From NCBI GenBank assembly GCA_022865685.1, contig JALHUB010000041.1, positions 1 to 12,297 of the forward strand: DNA of 12,297 nt, given 5' to 3'. This DNA is from Dehalococcoidia bacterium. GTDB lineage: Bacteria; Chloroflexota; Dehalococcoidia; DSTF01; JALHUB01. Below are positions 1 to 6,975 of this stretch, piece by piece. The notes beneath the pieces were generated by a model that did not search any database, was not told the origin of the DNA, and saw nothing but the letters and a program-made list of their open reading frames with translations. The position numbers were made by a program, and so were the translations under genes. How positions within the stretch are numbered: the first letter of the stretch is position 1; each line of letters begins with the position of its first letter.

Positions 1-3
1 ACG

Positions 4-1170
4 ATGAAGGTCCACGAATACCAGGCGAAGCGCATCCTCGCCGGCCATGGCGTCAGCGTCCCGAAGGGCGGCGTCGCGACGACCGCCGCGGAGGCGCGAC
101 ACATCGCCGAGGAGCTGGCGGGGCCGGTCGTCATCAAGGCACAGGTGCACGCCGGCGGCCGCGGCAAGGGCGGCGGCATCGCGCTTGCCGACGCCCCACA
201 GCAGGCCGAAGAGGCGGCGGCGCGGATCATCGGCATGACGCTGGTGACGCCGCAGACGGGTCCCGAAGGCCGCGTCGTGCGCAGCGTCCTCGTCGAAGAG
301 CAGCTCAAGCCGGAGCGCGAGCTATATCTAAGCGTGATCATCGACAACGCGGCCGGCTGTCCTGTCGTCATGGCGAGCGCCGCCGGCGGCATGGAAATCG
401 AAGAGGTCGCGGCAAAGTCGCCGGAGCTCATTCGACGCGCGCAGGTCGACCCGGCGATCGGCCTGCAGCCGTTCCAGGCGCGGCAGCTCGCATTCGCCCT
501 CGGCCTCGACGGCGACCTCCTGCGACCCGCCGTGCAGCTCATGTCCTCTCTCTACAGGGCTTTCGCCGCCTGCGACTGCTCCCTGGCCGAGATCAATCCG
601 CTGGCCGTGACCTCCGACCGGCGCGTCCTCGCCCTCGACGCCAAGCTCAACTTCGACGACAACGCGCTCTTCCGCCATCCCGACATCGTCGAGCTGCGCG
701 ACAAGGGCGAGGAGGACCCGCTGGAGGTGCAGGCGCAGGAGCTGGGCATCAACAATTATGTCAAGCTCAGCGGCAACATCGGCTGCGTCGTGAACGGCGC
801 CGGCCTGGCGATGTCGACGATGGACGCGATCAAGCTGGCGGGCGGCGAGCCGGCCAACTTCCTCGACATCGGCACGGTGAACGACGTGGGGCGGGTCGTC
901 AACGCGTTCAAGATCCTGACCGCCGACCCGAACGTGAAGGCGATCCTCATCAACATCTTCGGCGGCATGGCGAGAGTGGACGTGATCGCCCAGGGCGTCG
1001 TCGACGCGCAGCGGGAGATGAAAATCGACGTGCCGGTCGTCGTGCGCCTGGCGGGGACGAACGTCGAAGACGGCGAGCGCATTCTCGCGGAGGCGAGTCG
1101 CGATTTAATCCGCGCGAAGGGGCTCGGCGAGGCGGCGGCGAAGGCGGTCGCGGCGGCCGGTGGAGTGTGA
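4..1170 (+). CDS. sucC: Succinyl-CoA synthetase (ADP-forming) beta subunit
   Basis: Encodes the nucleotide-binding beta subunit of succinyl-CoA synthetase, the TCA-cycle enzyme that converts succinyl-CoA and ADP or GDP plus phosphate to succinate, CoA and NTP. It acts in the cytoplasm as a complex with SucD. The start is set by the family N-terminus MKVHEYQAKRIL, right at the window edge, so its ribosome binding site is not visible. Residues about 1-225 form the ATP-grasp domain, with the glycine-rich segment HAGGRGKGGG near residue 50 and AEINPLAV near residue 200. The C-terminal CoA-ligase domain carries the signatures GGEPANFLDIG and NIFGGMARVDVIA. The length of 388 residues is normal. It is the first visible gene of a + strand operon; the stop lies one base before the preferred start of the acetyltransferase gene. 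No defect is seen. Confidence 0.97.
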   Translation: MKVHEYQAKRILAGHGVSVPKGGVATTAAEARHIAEELAGPVVIKAQVHAGGRGKGGGIALADAPQQAEEAAARIIGMTLVTPQTGPEGRVVRSVLVEEQLKPERELYLSVIIDNAAGCPVVMASAAGGMEIEEVAAKSPELIRRAQVDPAIGLQPFQARQLAFALGLDGDLLRPAVQLMSSLYRAFAACDCSLAEINPLAVTSDRRVLALDAKLNFDDNALFRHPDIVELRDKGEEDPLEVQAQELGINNYVKLSGNIGCVVNGAGLAMSTMDAIKLAGGEPANFLDIGTVNDVGRVVNAFKILTADPNVKAILINIFGGMARVDVIAQGVVDAQREMKIDVPVVVRLAGTNVEDGERILAEASRDLIRAKGLGEAAAKAVAAAGGV

Positions 1171-1171
1171 C

Positions 1172-1651
1172 GTGGAGCGACCGGCATCCATCGACATGCT
1201 CGTGCCGCTTCTGGCGATGCCGCCGGTCGCGCCATTGCGAGAGCGACTGCGCGGGCAAGGCATCGAGGTCCGGCGCGCGAAGGTGTGGGAGGCAAGCCTA
1301 CTGCGCGACTTCATCGTCGAGCACCTCTTCCCGCCCTGGGCCGAAGAGGCGGCGGTCGCCTTCAGCAACAAGCCGATTTCGGCTTTCCTGGCCTTCGACG
1401 GCGTCCGGACGGTCGGCTTCGCGGCCTACGAGTGCACGTACCGCGGCGTCTTCGGGCCCATCGGCGTCGACGCGCCGTATCGCGAGCGCGGCATAGCGAC
1501 GGCGCTCCTGCTAGAGAGCCTGGCGTCGATGCGGGAGATGGGCTACATCTACGCGATCATCGGGCAGGCCGGGCCGCGCCGCTTCTTCGAGAAGGCGTGC
1601 GGCGCCCTGGCGGTGCCGGAGGACTGGCCGAAATACGTGGGAGACGGATGA
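1172..1651 (+). CDS. GNAT-family N-acetyltransferase between sucC and sucD
   Basis: A GNAT-fold protein expected to transfer an acetyl group from acetyl-CoA to an amine; the substrate cannot be read from sequence. The acetyl-CoA-binding motif A is clear: FGPIGV followed by APYRERGIATALLLE, then helix and strand MREMGYIYAIIGQAGP and RFFEKACGA near the C-terminus. I prefer the GTG at 1172 because GGTGGAG (1159-1165) lies 6 bases upstream; a GTG at 1160 (overlapping sucC by 11 bases) and an ATG at 1196 are alternatives. The protein is about 159 residues, normal for a single GNAT domain. It is packed tightly between sucC and sucD (the next start is two bases after its stop), so it must be co-transcribed and probably translationally coupled with them. 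A role in acetylating a metabolic enzyme or a metabolite is inference only. Confidence 0.88.
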   Translation: MERPASIDMLVPLLAMPPVAPLRERLRGQGIEVRRAKVWEASLLRDFIVEHLFPPWAEEAAVAFSNKPISAFLAFDGVRTVGFAAYECTYRGVFGPIGVDAPYRERGIATALLLESLASMREMGYIYAIIGQAGPRRFFEKACGALAVPEDWPKYVGDG

Positions 1652-1652
1652 A

Positions 1653-2552
1653 GTGAGCATTCTTGTCGATTCGAGCACGCGCGTCGTCGTGCAGGGGATA
1701 ACCGGACGCGAGGGCAGCTTCCAGACGCGTCGCTGCATTGAGTACGGGACGAGGGTCGTGGCCGGCGTCACGCCCGGTCGCGGCGGCGAGATAGCGGAAG
1801 GCGCGCCCGTCTTCAACACGGTCCGCGAGGCCGTTGACGCGACTGGCGCCAACTGCAGCCTCATCTTCGTGCCCGCGCCCGGCGCCGCCGATGCCATACT
1901 CGAGGCGAAAGACGCCGGTATTCCAGTCATCGTCTGCATAACGGAAGGCGTGCCAACGCTGGACATGGTGATGGTGAAGAACCAGCTTCGCGGCAGCAGC
2001 GTGCGCCTGATCGGGCCGAACTGCCCCGGCGTCATCACGCCCGGCCAGTGCAAGGTCGGCATCATGCCGGGTGACATCTTCTTGCCGGGCCGCGTGGGCG
2101 TCGTTTCCCGCAGCGGGACGCTGGTCTACGAAGCGGTGGCGCAGCTCACGGCGCTGGGCATCGGCCAGTCGACGTGCGTGGGCGTCGGCGGCGACCCGAT
2201 CGTCGGCACGAGCCTTAGGGACGTGCTCACCGCGTTCCAGGCGGACGACGGTACGGCCGCGGTCGTGCTCATCGGCGAGATCGGCGGCGGCTTCGAGCAG
2301 GAGGCGGCCGAGTTCATCAAGTCGCAGATGACGCCCAGACGGGGTGGCAAGCCGGTCATCGCGTTCATCGCCGGCAGCACGGCGCCGCCCGGGCGTCGCA
2401 TGGGGCATGCGGGCGCGATCATTGCCGGCAACACGGGGACAGCGCAGGCGAAGAAGGAAGCGCTGGCCGCGGCGGGCGCCACGATCTGCGACAGCCCGGC
2501 CGAGATTGGCTCGATGACCGAGCGTCTGCTAGGGCAGCGCGGTCTCATCTGA
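1653..2552 (+). CDS. sucD: Succinyl-CoA synthetase alpha subunit
   Basis: Encodes the CoA-binding, phosphohistidine-carrying alpha subunit, partner of SucC. Residues 1-130 are the Rossmann-type CoA-binding domain (VVVQGITGREGSFQTR near the start; FVPAPGAADAILEA near 72; IGPNCPGVITP at 120-130). The second half is the ligase domain with GRVGVVSRSGTLVYE at 146-160, GEIGGG at 208-213 and the active-site loop GRRMGHAGAII at 247-257, in which His252 is the predicted phosphorylated histidine. The length of 299 residues is typical. It starts with GTG at 1653, with GGAG at 1640-1643 nine bases upstream. Small departures from the usual form are seen, such as GEIGGGFEQ where many homologues have GEIGGSAEE, but all catalytic elements are present. 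It is the third gene of the operon. Confidence 0.97.
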   Translation: MSILVDSSTRVVVQGITGREGSFQTRRCIEYGTRVVAGVTPGRGGEIAEGAPVFNTVREAVDATGANCSLIFVPAPGAADAILEAKDAGIPVIVCITEGVPTLDMVMVKNQLRGSSVRLIGPNCPGVITPGQCKVGIMPGDIFLPGRVGVVSRSGTLVYEAVAQLTALGIGQSTCVGVGGDPIVGTSLRDVLTAFQADDGTAAVVLIGEIGGGFEQEAAEFIKSQMTPRRGGKPVIAFIAGSTAPPGRRMGHAGAIIAGNTGTAQAKKEALAAAGATICDSPAEIGSMTERLLGQRGLI

Positions 2553-2580
2553 CGCATCGATCACGAGAAGGGAGTCAGTC

Positions 2581-2949
2581 GTGAACAAGAGAGAGGAACT
2601 CGCGGCCGCATTCTTGGCCAATCTGCAAACAAAGCGGTTCGATGACGCAGCGGCGATGCTGAACGAGAGCGTCACCCTCACGGTGCCCCAGGTGCCGAAC
2701 CCGATACAGGGTCGCGATGCCGTCATCATGGCTATGCGGATGGCGGCGGACAGCGGCCAGGGCCTCGACATGGTCGGCTTCGCGACGCCCGCGGAGCAGC
2801 CGGACGGCGCGGTCCGGGTGGCGGGGAAGGCGCCGAAGGGTCTGCTGTGGATCGTCGCTTTCGTCCTCCGGAAGGCGAAGAAGGTGACAGTCACGCTGCG
2901 CTTCGGGGAAGGCGACCTGATAGAGGCAATGGACTTGCTGCTGGCCTGA
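2581..2949 (+). CDS. Small NTF2/SnoaL-like protein
   Basis: A 122-residue protein with the general look of the NTF2/SnoaL-like fold: an N-terminal helix region with FLANLQTKRFDDAAAML, a strand ESVTLTVPQ, the segment IQGRDAVIMAMRMAAD typical of the cone-shaped fold, and hydrophobic strands LLWIVAFVLRKAKKVTVTLRFGEGDLIEAMDLLL at the end (about residues 88-121). Such proteins may be small enzymes, binding proteins or stress proteins; no catalytic pair can be identified here, so the function is unknown. The GTG start at 2581 has AAGGGAG at 2568-2574, six bases upstream. It lies 28 bases behind sucD on the same strand and so probably belongs to the same transcript. Its base composition resembles sucCD and not the next gene. 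Confidence 0.75.
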   Translation: MNKREELAAAFLANLQTKRFDDAAAMLNESVTLTVPQVPNPIQGRDAVIMAMRMAADSGQGLDMVGFATPAEQPDGAVRVAGKAPKGLLWIVAFVLRKAKKVTVTLRFGEGDLIEAMDLLLA

Positions 2950-2989
2950 GCTACGATACGGGAAGCTGCGTGTGGGAGGGCGACGGCCA

Positions 2990-4546
2990 ATGCCTCGAGC
3001 TTCCGAAACGCCAGCATCTGGCTCTCTTGCCGCTATGTCTCCCGATGCGGCACTTCAGTATGTCGGCGCGCTCGTGGACGAGTCTCTGGCCTCCAGAAGC
3101 CAAGAGGGCCTGGAACGGGCCGTCAAGCTGGCAGAGACTCTGCATGCTAGAGTGACGGATCCGATCCAGGACGCGACGCTCGACTATTTCGAGGCAACCG
3201 CCTGGAGCGGAATAAGGGAACTGTCGCGCTCTGGGCAAGAGGCTGCGTGGGATTGGGAACAGCCGCAACTCGAGAAAGAGATCCTCCACTTGCGCCGTGC
3301 TGCGGCATTGGCGGCCACCAAACAGATGCCGACCGTCCGCGCCTGCCAGATCTTCACAAACCTGGGAAACGCTTTCGACACGGTTGGCCGTTTTGTGGAG
3401 GCCGTTCGGTACTGGGAAAGCGCACTGTCGCTGGACCCGGATTTTTCCATGGCGCGCGGCAATCTGGGCATCGGTTTCGCGATATACGCAGACGCGTTGT
3501 GGGAGGGGCACGACAGGAGGGCTTTCTTCGAGCGGGCGCACGCCGAATTGTCCAGTGTCGGTCAAGACACAGAGCCGAACGCTGGCATTGTCTTCGTTGA
3601 GCTGCGCCGAAAAGTCGAGGCGATTCTGAAATCCAAGGTTGAGCCGAGACACCCTCTGCCGAATGAGGCACCAGGAAGGTCATCGCAGGAGCGCCAGTAC
3701 CGCCGGTGGTGCCTGAGCGAGAGGCTTTTCTTGAACCCGCAGAATGATCTCGCCGCCTCACAACCCGCCGCATGTGACACCCTCACACTTCATTCAATAG
3801 TCGTTCCGATCTGGGACGGCCCGTATTATCACGGCTTCTTCAACCAACTGAAGCAAGAATATGTCTCAGCTCGCTGGCTCCTCTACGATGGGATGACAAG
3901 CCACGGGTCCCATTTTTCGGACCGTCGGGTTACGCTGTCCAACACGTTGGATTATCCCGCGTATGGCATCGGCGTTGAGAAGGTCAAACTAGCCTACCGT
4001 GCAGCCTACTCTCTGTTCGACAAGATGGCCTACTTCTTGAACCACTACTTCCACTTGGGAATCCCTGAACGAGGCGTCAGATTTCGCACCGTTTGGTATA
4101 CCGGAGGTCATCGGAGAGAGAGGCTGTCGGCACCCTTCCAGGCCTGTCGTAATCTCTCTTTGCGAGGCCTGTTTTGGCTTTCAAAAGACCTCTCTGAGGA
4201 TAGTCCGGGGGTTAGGGAAGGCATTGAACCTGCCGCAGCTACGCTCAGAGAGATTAGAAACCACCTTGAGCATAAGTACCTCAAGGTGCACGAGATTTGG
4301 CTCCGAAAGCCGGAGGATGACTCTGTATCCGCTGCCGACGGCCTGACTGACACGTTGGCTCATTCGGTAGGCCGCGGGGAGTTCGAGGCAATGGCGATGA
4401 TGATGTTCCGCTTGGTCCGCGCGTCTCTGATCTACCTTTCGCTCGCTGTCGCCAGCGAAGAGCACCGTCGAGCGAGGGAAAGAGAACCAGGAGCCATCGT
4501 ACCAGCAATGGCCCTGGGTAGTTATGAGGATGCGTGGAAGACGTAG
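2990..4546 (+). CDS. TPR plus HEPN protein, LA2681 family, predicted RNase
   Basis: A 518-residue protein recognised as the LA2681-like branch of the HEPN superfamily. With the ATG at 2990 as residue 1, residues about 118-165 contain a tetratricopeptide repeat (FTNLGNAFDTVGRFVEAVRY, then WESALSLDPDF). The middle holds the family block WCLSERLFLNPQNDL (240-254), then NQLKQEYVSARWLLYDG, NTLDYPAYGIGVEKVKLAYR and SLFDKMAYFLNHYF. The C-terminal HEPN part has EIRNHLEHKYLKVHE, where Arg423 and His428 form the R-x4-H RNase motif. HEPN proteins of this kind are predicted to cut RNA and are often linked to toxin or antiphage roles; that role is inferred here. GGGAGGG (2974-2980) lies 9 bases before the ATG; a GTG at 2972 and an ATG at 3035 are alternatives. 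The gene is visibly less GC-rich than sucC (30 of 60 G+C in 4141-4200 against 46 of 60 in 121-180) and uses more AAA, AGA and ATA codons, suggesting transfer. No partner toxin or antitoxin gene is adjacent. Confidence 0.9.
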   Translation: MPRASETPASGSLAAMSPDAALQYVGALVDESLASRSQEGLERAVKLAETLHARVTDPIQDATLDYFEATAWSGIRELSRSGQEAAWDWEQPQLEKEILHLRRAAALAATKQMPTVRACQIFTNLGNAFDTVGRFVEAVRYWESALSLDPDFSMARGNLGIGFAIYADALWEGHDRRAFFERAHAELSSVGQDTEPNAGIVFVELRRKVEAILKSKVEPRHPLPNEAPGRSSQERQYRRWCLSERLFLNPQNDLAASQPAACDTLTLHSIVVPIWDGPYYHGFFNQLKQEYVSARWLLYDGMTSHGSHFSDRRVTLSNTLDYPAYGIGVEKVKLAYRAAYSLFDKMAYFLNHYFHLGIPERGVRFRTVWYTGGHRRERLSAPFQACRNLSLRGLFWLSKDLSEDSPGVREGIEPAAATLREIRNHLEHKYLKVHEIWLRKPEDDSVSAADGLTDTLAHSVGRGEFEAMAMMMFRLVRASLIYLSLAVASEEHRRAREREPGAIVPAMALGSYEDAWKT

Positions 4547-4557
4547 AAGTCTTCACG
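4533..4557. other. Hairpin over the HEPN gene stop codon
   Basis: GAAGAC (4537-4542) and GTCTTC (4549-4554) pair around a six-base loop that contains the TAG stop, and three more pairs form outside a bulged G at 4536. No T-run follows on either strand, so a standard intrinsic terminator is not supported. It sits where two convergent genes end and may slow transcription or protect 3' ends. The remaining 60 bases to the next gene show nothing else I recognise. Confidence 0.3.
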
Positions 4558-4619
4558 ACCGGGCACATGCACTTGGCGATAACTTCCTGCTGTCCCCGCT
4601 TCGCAACTGCTGTATATGA

Positions 4620-5282
4620 TCAAATGACGGTTGGCTGGCGCGAGGAGAACGTGTAGAGCTTCGCCGGACGGTGCGCGCCGAGCACGATTGTCCGCTCCGT
4701 CGGCCGCACGATGCCCAGCGCAAGCATCCTCTTCCGGAAGTTCCGCTTGTCGACCCTCTTCCCGAGAATCGACTCGTACACCCGCTGGAGCTGGCTGAGC
4801 GTGAAGTACTGCGGCAGCAGGCTGTAGGCGACGTTGGTGTACTCCATCTTCGACCGCAGCCGGCCCAGAGCGTATTCGAGGACGGTGTCGTTCTTGAAGG
4901 CGAGTCGCGGCAGATCGTTGAGGGCGAACCAGGCGGTCGTCCACTCGTCGCGCTGCGGCAGGCTGACGCTGTTGTGGTCGACGAGTGCGAAGTAGCCGAT
5001 GGCGACCGCGCCACCAGCGGCCGGATCGTCCAGCTCGCCGAAGGTGTAGAGCTGCTCCAGGTAGACGTCGCGCACGCCCGTCTCCTCGACCAGCTTGCGC
5101 GCCGCCGCCTCGTCGAGCGTCTCGTCGGGGCCCAGGCGGCCGCCGGGAATGGCCCACCAGCCCTTGTTGGGCTCAACGCCGCGGCGTATGAGCAGCACCA
5201 TCAGGTCATCGTCGACGACGGTGAAGATGACGACGAAGACGGCGACGATTGGCGAGCTGTCGCGCAGCGTCTTACCTCCCAT
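4620..5282 (-). CDS. NUDIX domain plus winged-helix protein, NrtR-like
   Basis: A 220-residue protein with an N-terminal NUDIX hydrolase domain (about 8-140) and a C-terminal winged-helix domain (about 150-215: LLPQYFTLSQLQRVYESILG, KRVDKRNFRKRML, HRPAKLYTF), the layout of NrtR, the ADP-ribose-responsive repressor of NAD metabolism genes. The NUDIX box runs from Gly48 to Val70: GRLGPDE, seven residues, then RKLVEETGV. The usual Glu after the conserved Arg is Lys63 (codon at 5094-5096), which should remove a metal ligand and favours a sensing rather than hydrolytic role. The ATG at 5282 overlaps the end of miaB by 11 bases and is preceded by AAGGGAG eight bases upstream, so it is the second gene of a miaB operon. 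No NAD genes are in the window, so its targets are unknown; a plain ADP-ribose-type pyrophosphatase remains possible. Confidence 0.88.
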   Translation of the reverse strand: MGGKTLRDSSPIVAVFVVIFTVVDDDLMVLLIRRGVEPNKGWWAIPGGRLGPDETLDEAAARKLVEETGVRDVYLEQLYTFGELDDPAAGGAVAIGYFALVDHNSVSLPQRDEWTTAWFALNDLPRLAFKNDTVLEYALGRLRSKMEYTNVAYSLLPQYFTLSQLQRVYESILGKRVDKRNFRKRMLALGIVRPTERTIVLGAHRPAKLYTFSSRQPTVI

Positions 5283-6558
5283 CGACGACGCTCCCTTGCA
5301 GTGACCAGGAACTCGCGCGCTCGACGCGGACGCGCACGAGTTCGCCCGGGCGACAGTCGCCGCTGAAATGCAGCAGCTTGTCGCTGCGCGTGCGGCCGCG
5401 CCACCTACCCTTCGCGCTCTCCTCGACCAGCACTTCCTCGACCGTGCCGACGAGCGCGGCGTTGATCTCGCCGGCGATCCGCTTCTGTAGCGCCTCGACG
5501 GCCTGCAAGCGGGCCCGCTTCACCTCCCGAGGAACGTCGTCGGCCATCTGTCGCGCGGCGATGGTGCCCGGCCGCGGCGAGTATGCGGCGACGTGGACCT
5601 TGTCGAAGCGGAGGCGTTCCAGGAGGTCATAGGTGCGCTGGAACTGGGCGTCGCTCTCGCCACAGAAGCCGGCGATGACGTCGGTCGAGATGGCGACTCC
5701 GGGGATGCGCCGCCGGATGCGGTCGACGACGGCGACGTACTCCTCCGCCGCATAGCCGCGTCGCATGCGGGCCAGCACGTCGTCGTCGCCGGACTGGAGG
5801 GGCAGGCTGAAGCATTCGCAGACCTTCGGTAGCTCCGCGACGGCATCGACGATGCTCTCCGTGACGTCGGTGGGGTAGGAAGTGAGGAAGCGGATGCGCT
5901 CCAGGCCGTCGATGACGTGCAGGTCGCGCATGAGGCCGGCGAGGCCCGGCACATCCGGCAAGTCGCGGCCGTATGCCTCGACTGACTGGCCGAGCAACGT
6001 TACCTCCTTCACGCCGCCGTCGACAAGGTGCTGCACCTCCGCGTGGACGTCGGCCGGCGGGCGGCTGCGCTCGCGCCCGCGACGATAGGGGACGATGCAG
6101 TAGGAGCAGAACTTGTTGCAGCCGTAGACGACCGGCACGAAGGCGGTGGGCGCTTCGACGCCGGGAAAGACATCTTTCCAGAACTGCGACGGCGCGCAGT
6201 CGTCGGGCAGGCCGTCGATACCGGCGGCCGCGACGATGTCAGCGAAGGCCTGCGGCGGCGCGAAGGCGTCGACGTACGGGAAGCGGCGTCGCAGCTCGTC
6301 GAGCTGTGGCCCGACCATGCAGCCGGTGAGCACGATCTTGAGGTCGCGTCGCTTTGCTTTCAGGCGCTTCGCTTCGCCCACCTTGCTAGCGGCGCGCTGT
6401 TCGGCGTGCTCACGCACGGCGCAGGTGTTGACGACGAGCAGGTCCGCGTCTTCCGGGGCATCGACGGCTTCGTGGCCGAGGCGCGCCAGGCCGGCGGCGA
6501 GCTTCGCAGAGTCGGCCTTGTTCATCTGGCAGCCGAATGTCCAGATATAGTAGCGCAA
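5272..6558 (-). CDS. miaB: tRNA-2-methylthio-N6-dimethylallyladenosine synthase MiaB
   Basis: A radical-SAM methylthiotransferase that adds a methylthio group to i6A37 of tRNAs reading UNN codons. I start it at the TTG at 6558, which gives the family N-terminus (YYIWTFGCQMN) and has GAGGGG six bases upstream. This gives 428 residues, close to the usual size. The N-terminal UPF0004 domain has its three cluster cysteines at about residues 10, 46 and 79 (TFGCQMN, NTCAVRE, TGCMVG). The radical-SAM motif GCNKFCSYCIVPYRRGRERS has cysteines at 147, 151 and 154. A TRAM domain follows at about 365-425 with GRWRGRTRSDKLLHF, which favours MiaB over RimO or MtaB. The segment after the radical-SAM core reads LLGQSVEAYG where most MiaB have GQNVNSYG. 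It is co-transcribed with the overlapping NUDIX gene and lies behind a tRNA gene and a terminator. Confidence 0.95.
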   Translation of the reverse strand: MRYYIWTFGCQMNKADSAKLAAGLARLGHEAVDAPEDADLLVVNTCAVREHAEQRAASKVGEAKRLKAKRRDLKIVLTGCMVGPQLDELRRRFPYVDAFAPPQAFADIVAAAGIDGLPDDCAPSQFWKDVFPGVEAPTAFVPVVYGCNKFCSYCIVPYRRGRERSRPPADVHAEVQHLVDGGVKEVTLLGQSVEAYGRDLPDVPGLAGLMRDLHVIDGLERIRFLTSYPTDVTESIVDAVAELPKVCECFSLPLQSGDDDVLARMRRGYAAEEYVAVVDRIRRRIPGVAISTDVIAGFCGESDAQFQRTYDLLERLRFDKVHVAAYSPRPGTIAARQMADDVPREVKRARLQAVEALQKRIAGEINAALVGTVEEVLVEESAKGRWRGRTRSDKLLHFSGDCRPGELVRVRVERASSWSLQGSVVDGR

Positions 6559-6571
6559 GCCAGTCCCCTCG

Positions 6572-6594
6572 AAAAAGACAGCCCCGAAAGGGGC
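6572..6594 (-). terminator. Intrinsic terminator between tRNA-Ser and miaB
   Basis: On the - strand a perfect 5-bp GC stem (GCCCC with GGGGC, 6594-6581) closes a four-base loop and is followed by TGTC and five T (6576-6572). It ends 13 bases before the TTG start of miaB and just before its Shine-Dalgarno sequence. It probably ends the tRNA-Ser transcript. The stem is short, so some read-through into miaB is expected. Confidence 0.6.
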
Positions 6595-6611
6595 GTGCGT
6601 CCAAATGCCGG

Positions 6612-6685
6612 CGGAGGAAATGGGATTCGCCCAGACGGGCGGCCGCCCGGCCGAACCCATGACCCCAGTTTCCCAGAGGTAACCG
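6612..6685 (-). repeat. Partial copy of the tRNA-Ser 3' half with a palindromic insertion
   Basis: This 74-base stretch repeats positions 6691-6739 of the neighbouring tRNA-Ser gene (T arm, variable arm and acceptor 3' strand). It has two substitutions, one inserted base, and a 24-base GC-rich insertion (6630-6653) in the T loop. The insertion holds a perfect 14-bp palindrome (6636-6649). The flanking T-stem sequences ATGGG and CCCAT remain able to pair, with TTCG and CGAA extending them, so the whole can fold as one long hairpin. The copy lacks the anticodon arm and an encoded CCA, so it is not a functional tRNA. It may be a remnant of integration at the tRNA 3' end or a tandem duplication. 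Confidence 0.8.
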
Positions 6686-6687
6686 GT

Positions 6688-6779
6688 TGGCGGAGGGAAT
6701 GGGATTCGAACCCATGACCCCAGTTACCCAGGGTAACCGCTTAGCAGGCGGCCGCACTAGACCACTATGCGATCCCTCC
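6688..6779 (-). tRNA. tRNA-Ser, anticodon GCU
   Basis: On the - strand the acceptor strands GGAGGGA and TCCCTCC pair perfectly, the discriminator is G as in serine tRNAs, and CCA is encoded (6690-6688). The anticodon stem GCCGC/GCGGT closes the loop CTGCTAA, giving anticodon GCT (+ strand 6745-6743), which reads AGC and AGU. A long variable arm marks a class II tRNA, and the T arm is ATGGG-TTCGAAT-CCCAT. It has its own promoter and is followed by a partial copy of its 3' half and then a terminator. Confidence 0.96.
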
Positions 6780-6788
6780 GCGAAGACG

Positions 6789-6817
6789 ATGTTAGCATGC
6801 GGCGCGATGCCTTTCAA
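6789..6817 (-). promoter_or_regulatory. Promoter of tRNA-Ser
   Basis: On the - strand, TTGAAA (6817-6812) and TAACAT (6794-6789) are separated by exactly 17 bases, and the mature tRNA 5' end lies 10 bases beyond the -10 box. Spacing and position fit a sigma70-type tRNA promoter. It may also supply miaB by read-through. Confidence 0.7.
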
Positions 6818-6876
6818 GCTCGACGGCGGGCTCCCGGCCCCGCGACGATCCGTCAGAGTCGCGGATTGACGGAAGA

Positions 6877-6885
6877 TGGTACAAT
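6877..6885 (+). promoter_or_regulatory. Possible extended -10 promoter for the surface glycosidase-like gene
   Basis: TGG followed by TACAAT matches the extended -10 pattern (TGN then TATAAT-like). No good -35 box lies 17 bases upstream, which extended -10 promoters tolerate. It would leave an untranslated leader of about 80 bases before the ATG at 6976. The rest of 6818-6975 shows nothing further that I recognise. Confidence 0.4.
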
Positions 6886-6975
6886 TGCTGCGATTCTGAG
6901 GCGGCGCAGGCTCAGATCTTATGTCGCGTCGCGCCGGACCTCATGCCCTCCCGCCGAAACTTTCGAGGCACAGGG

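Noticed and set aside
6559..6660. An in-frame upstream extension of miaB starting with ATG at 6660
   Set aside because: The added 34 residues would be read through the intrinsic terminator and the partial tRNA copy, and they do not look like a MiaB N-terminus. The TTG at 6558 has a good ribosome binding site and gives the family start.
6866..6885. TTGACG near TACAAT as a -35/-10 pair
   Set aside because: The two boxes are only about eight bases apart, far too close; only the extended -10 reading of TACAAT is kept, at low confidence.
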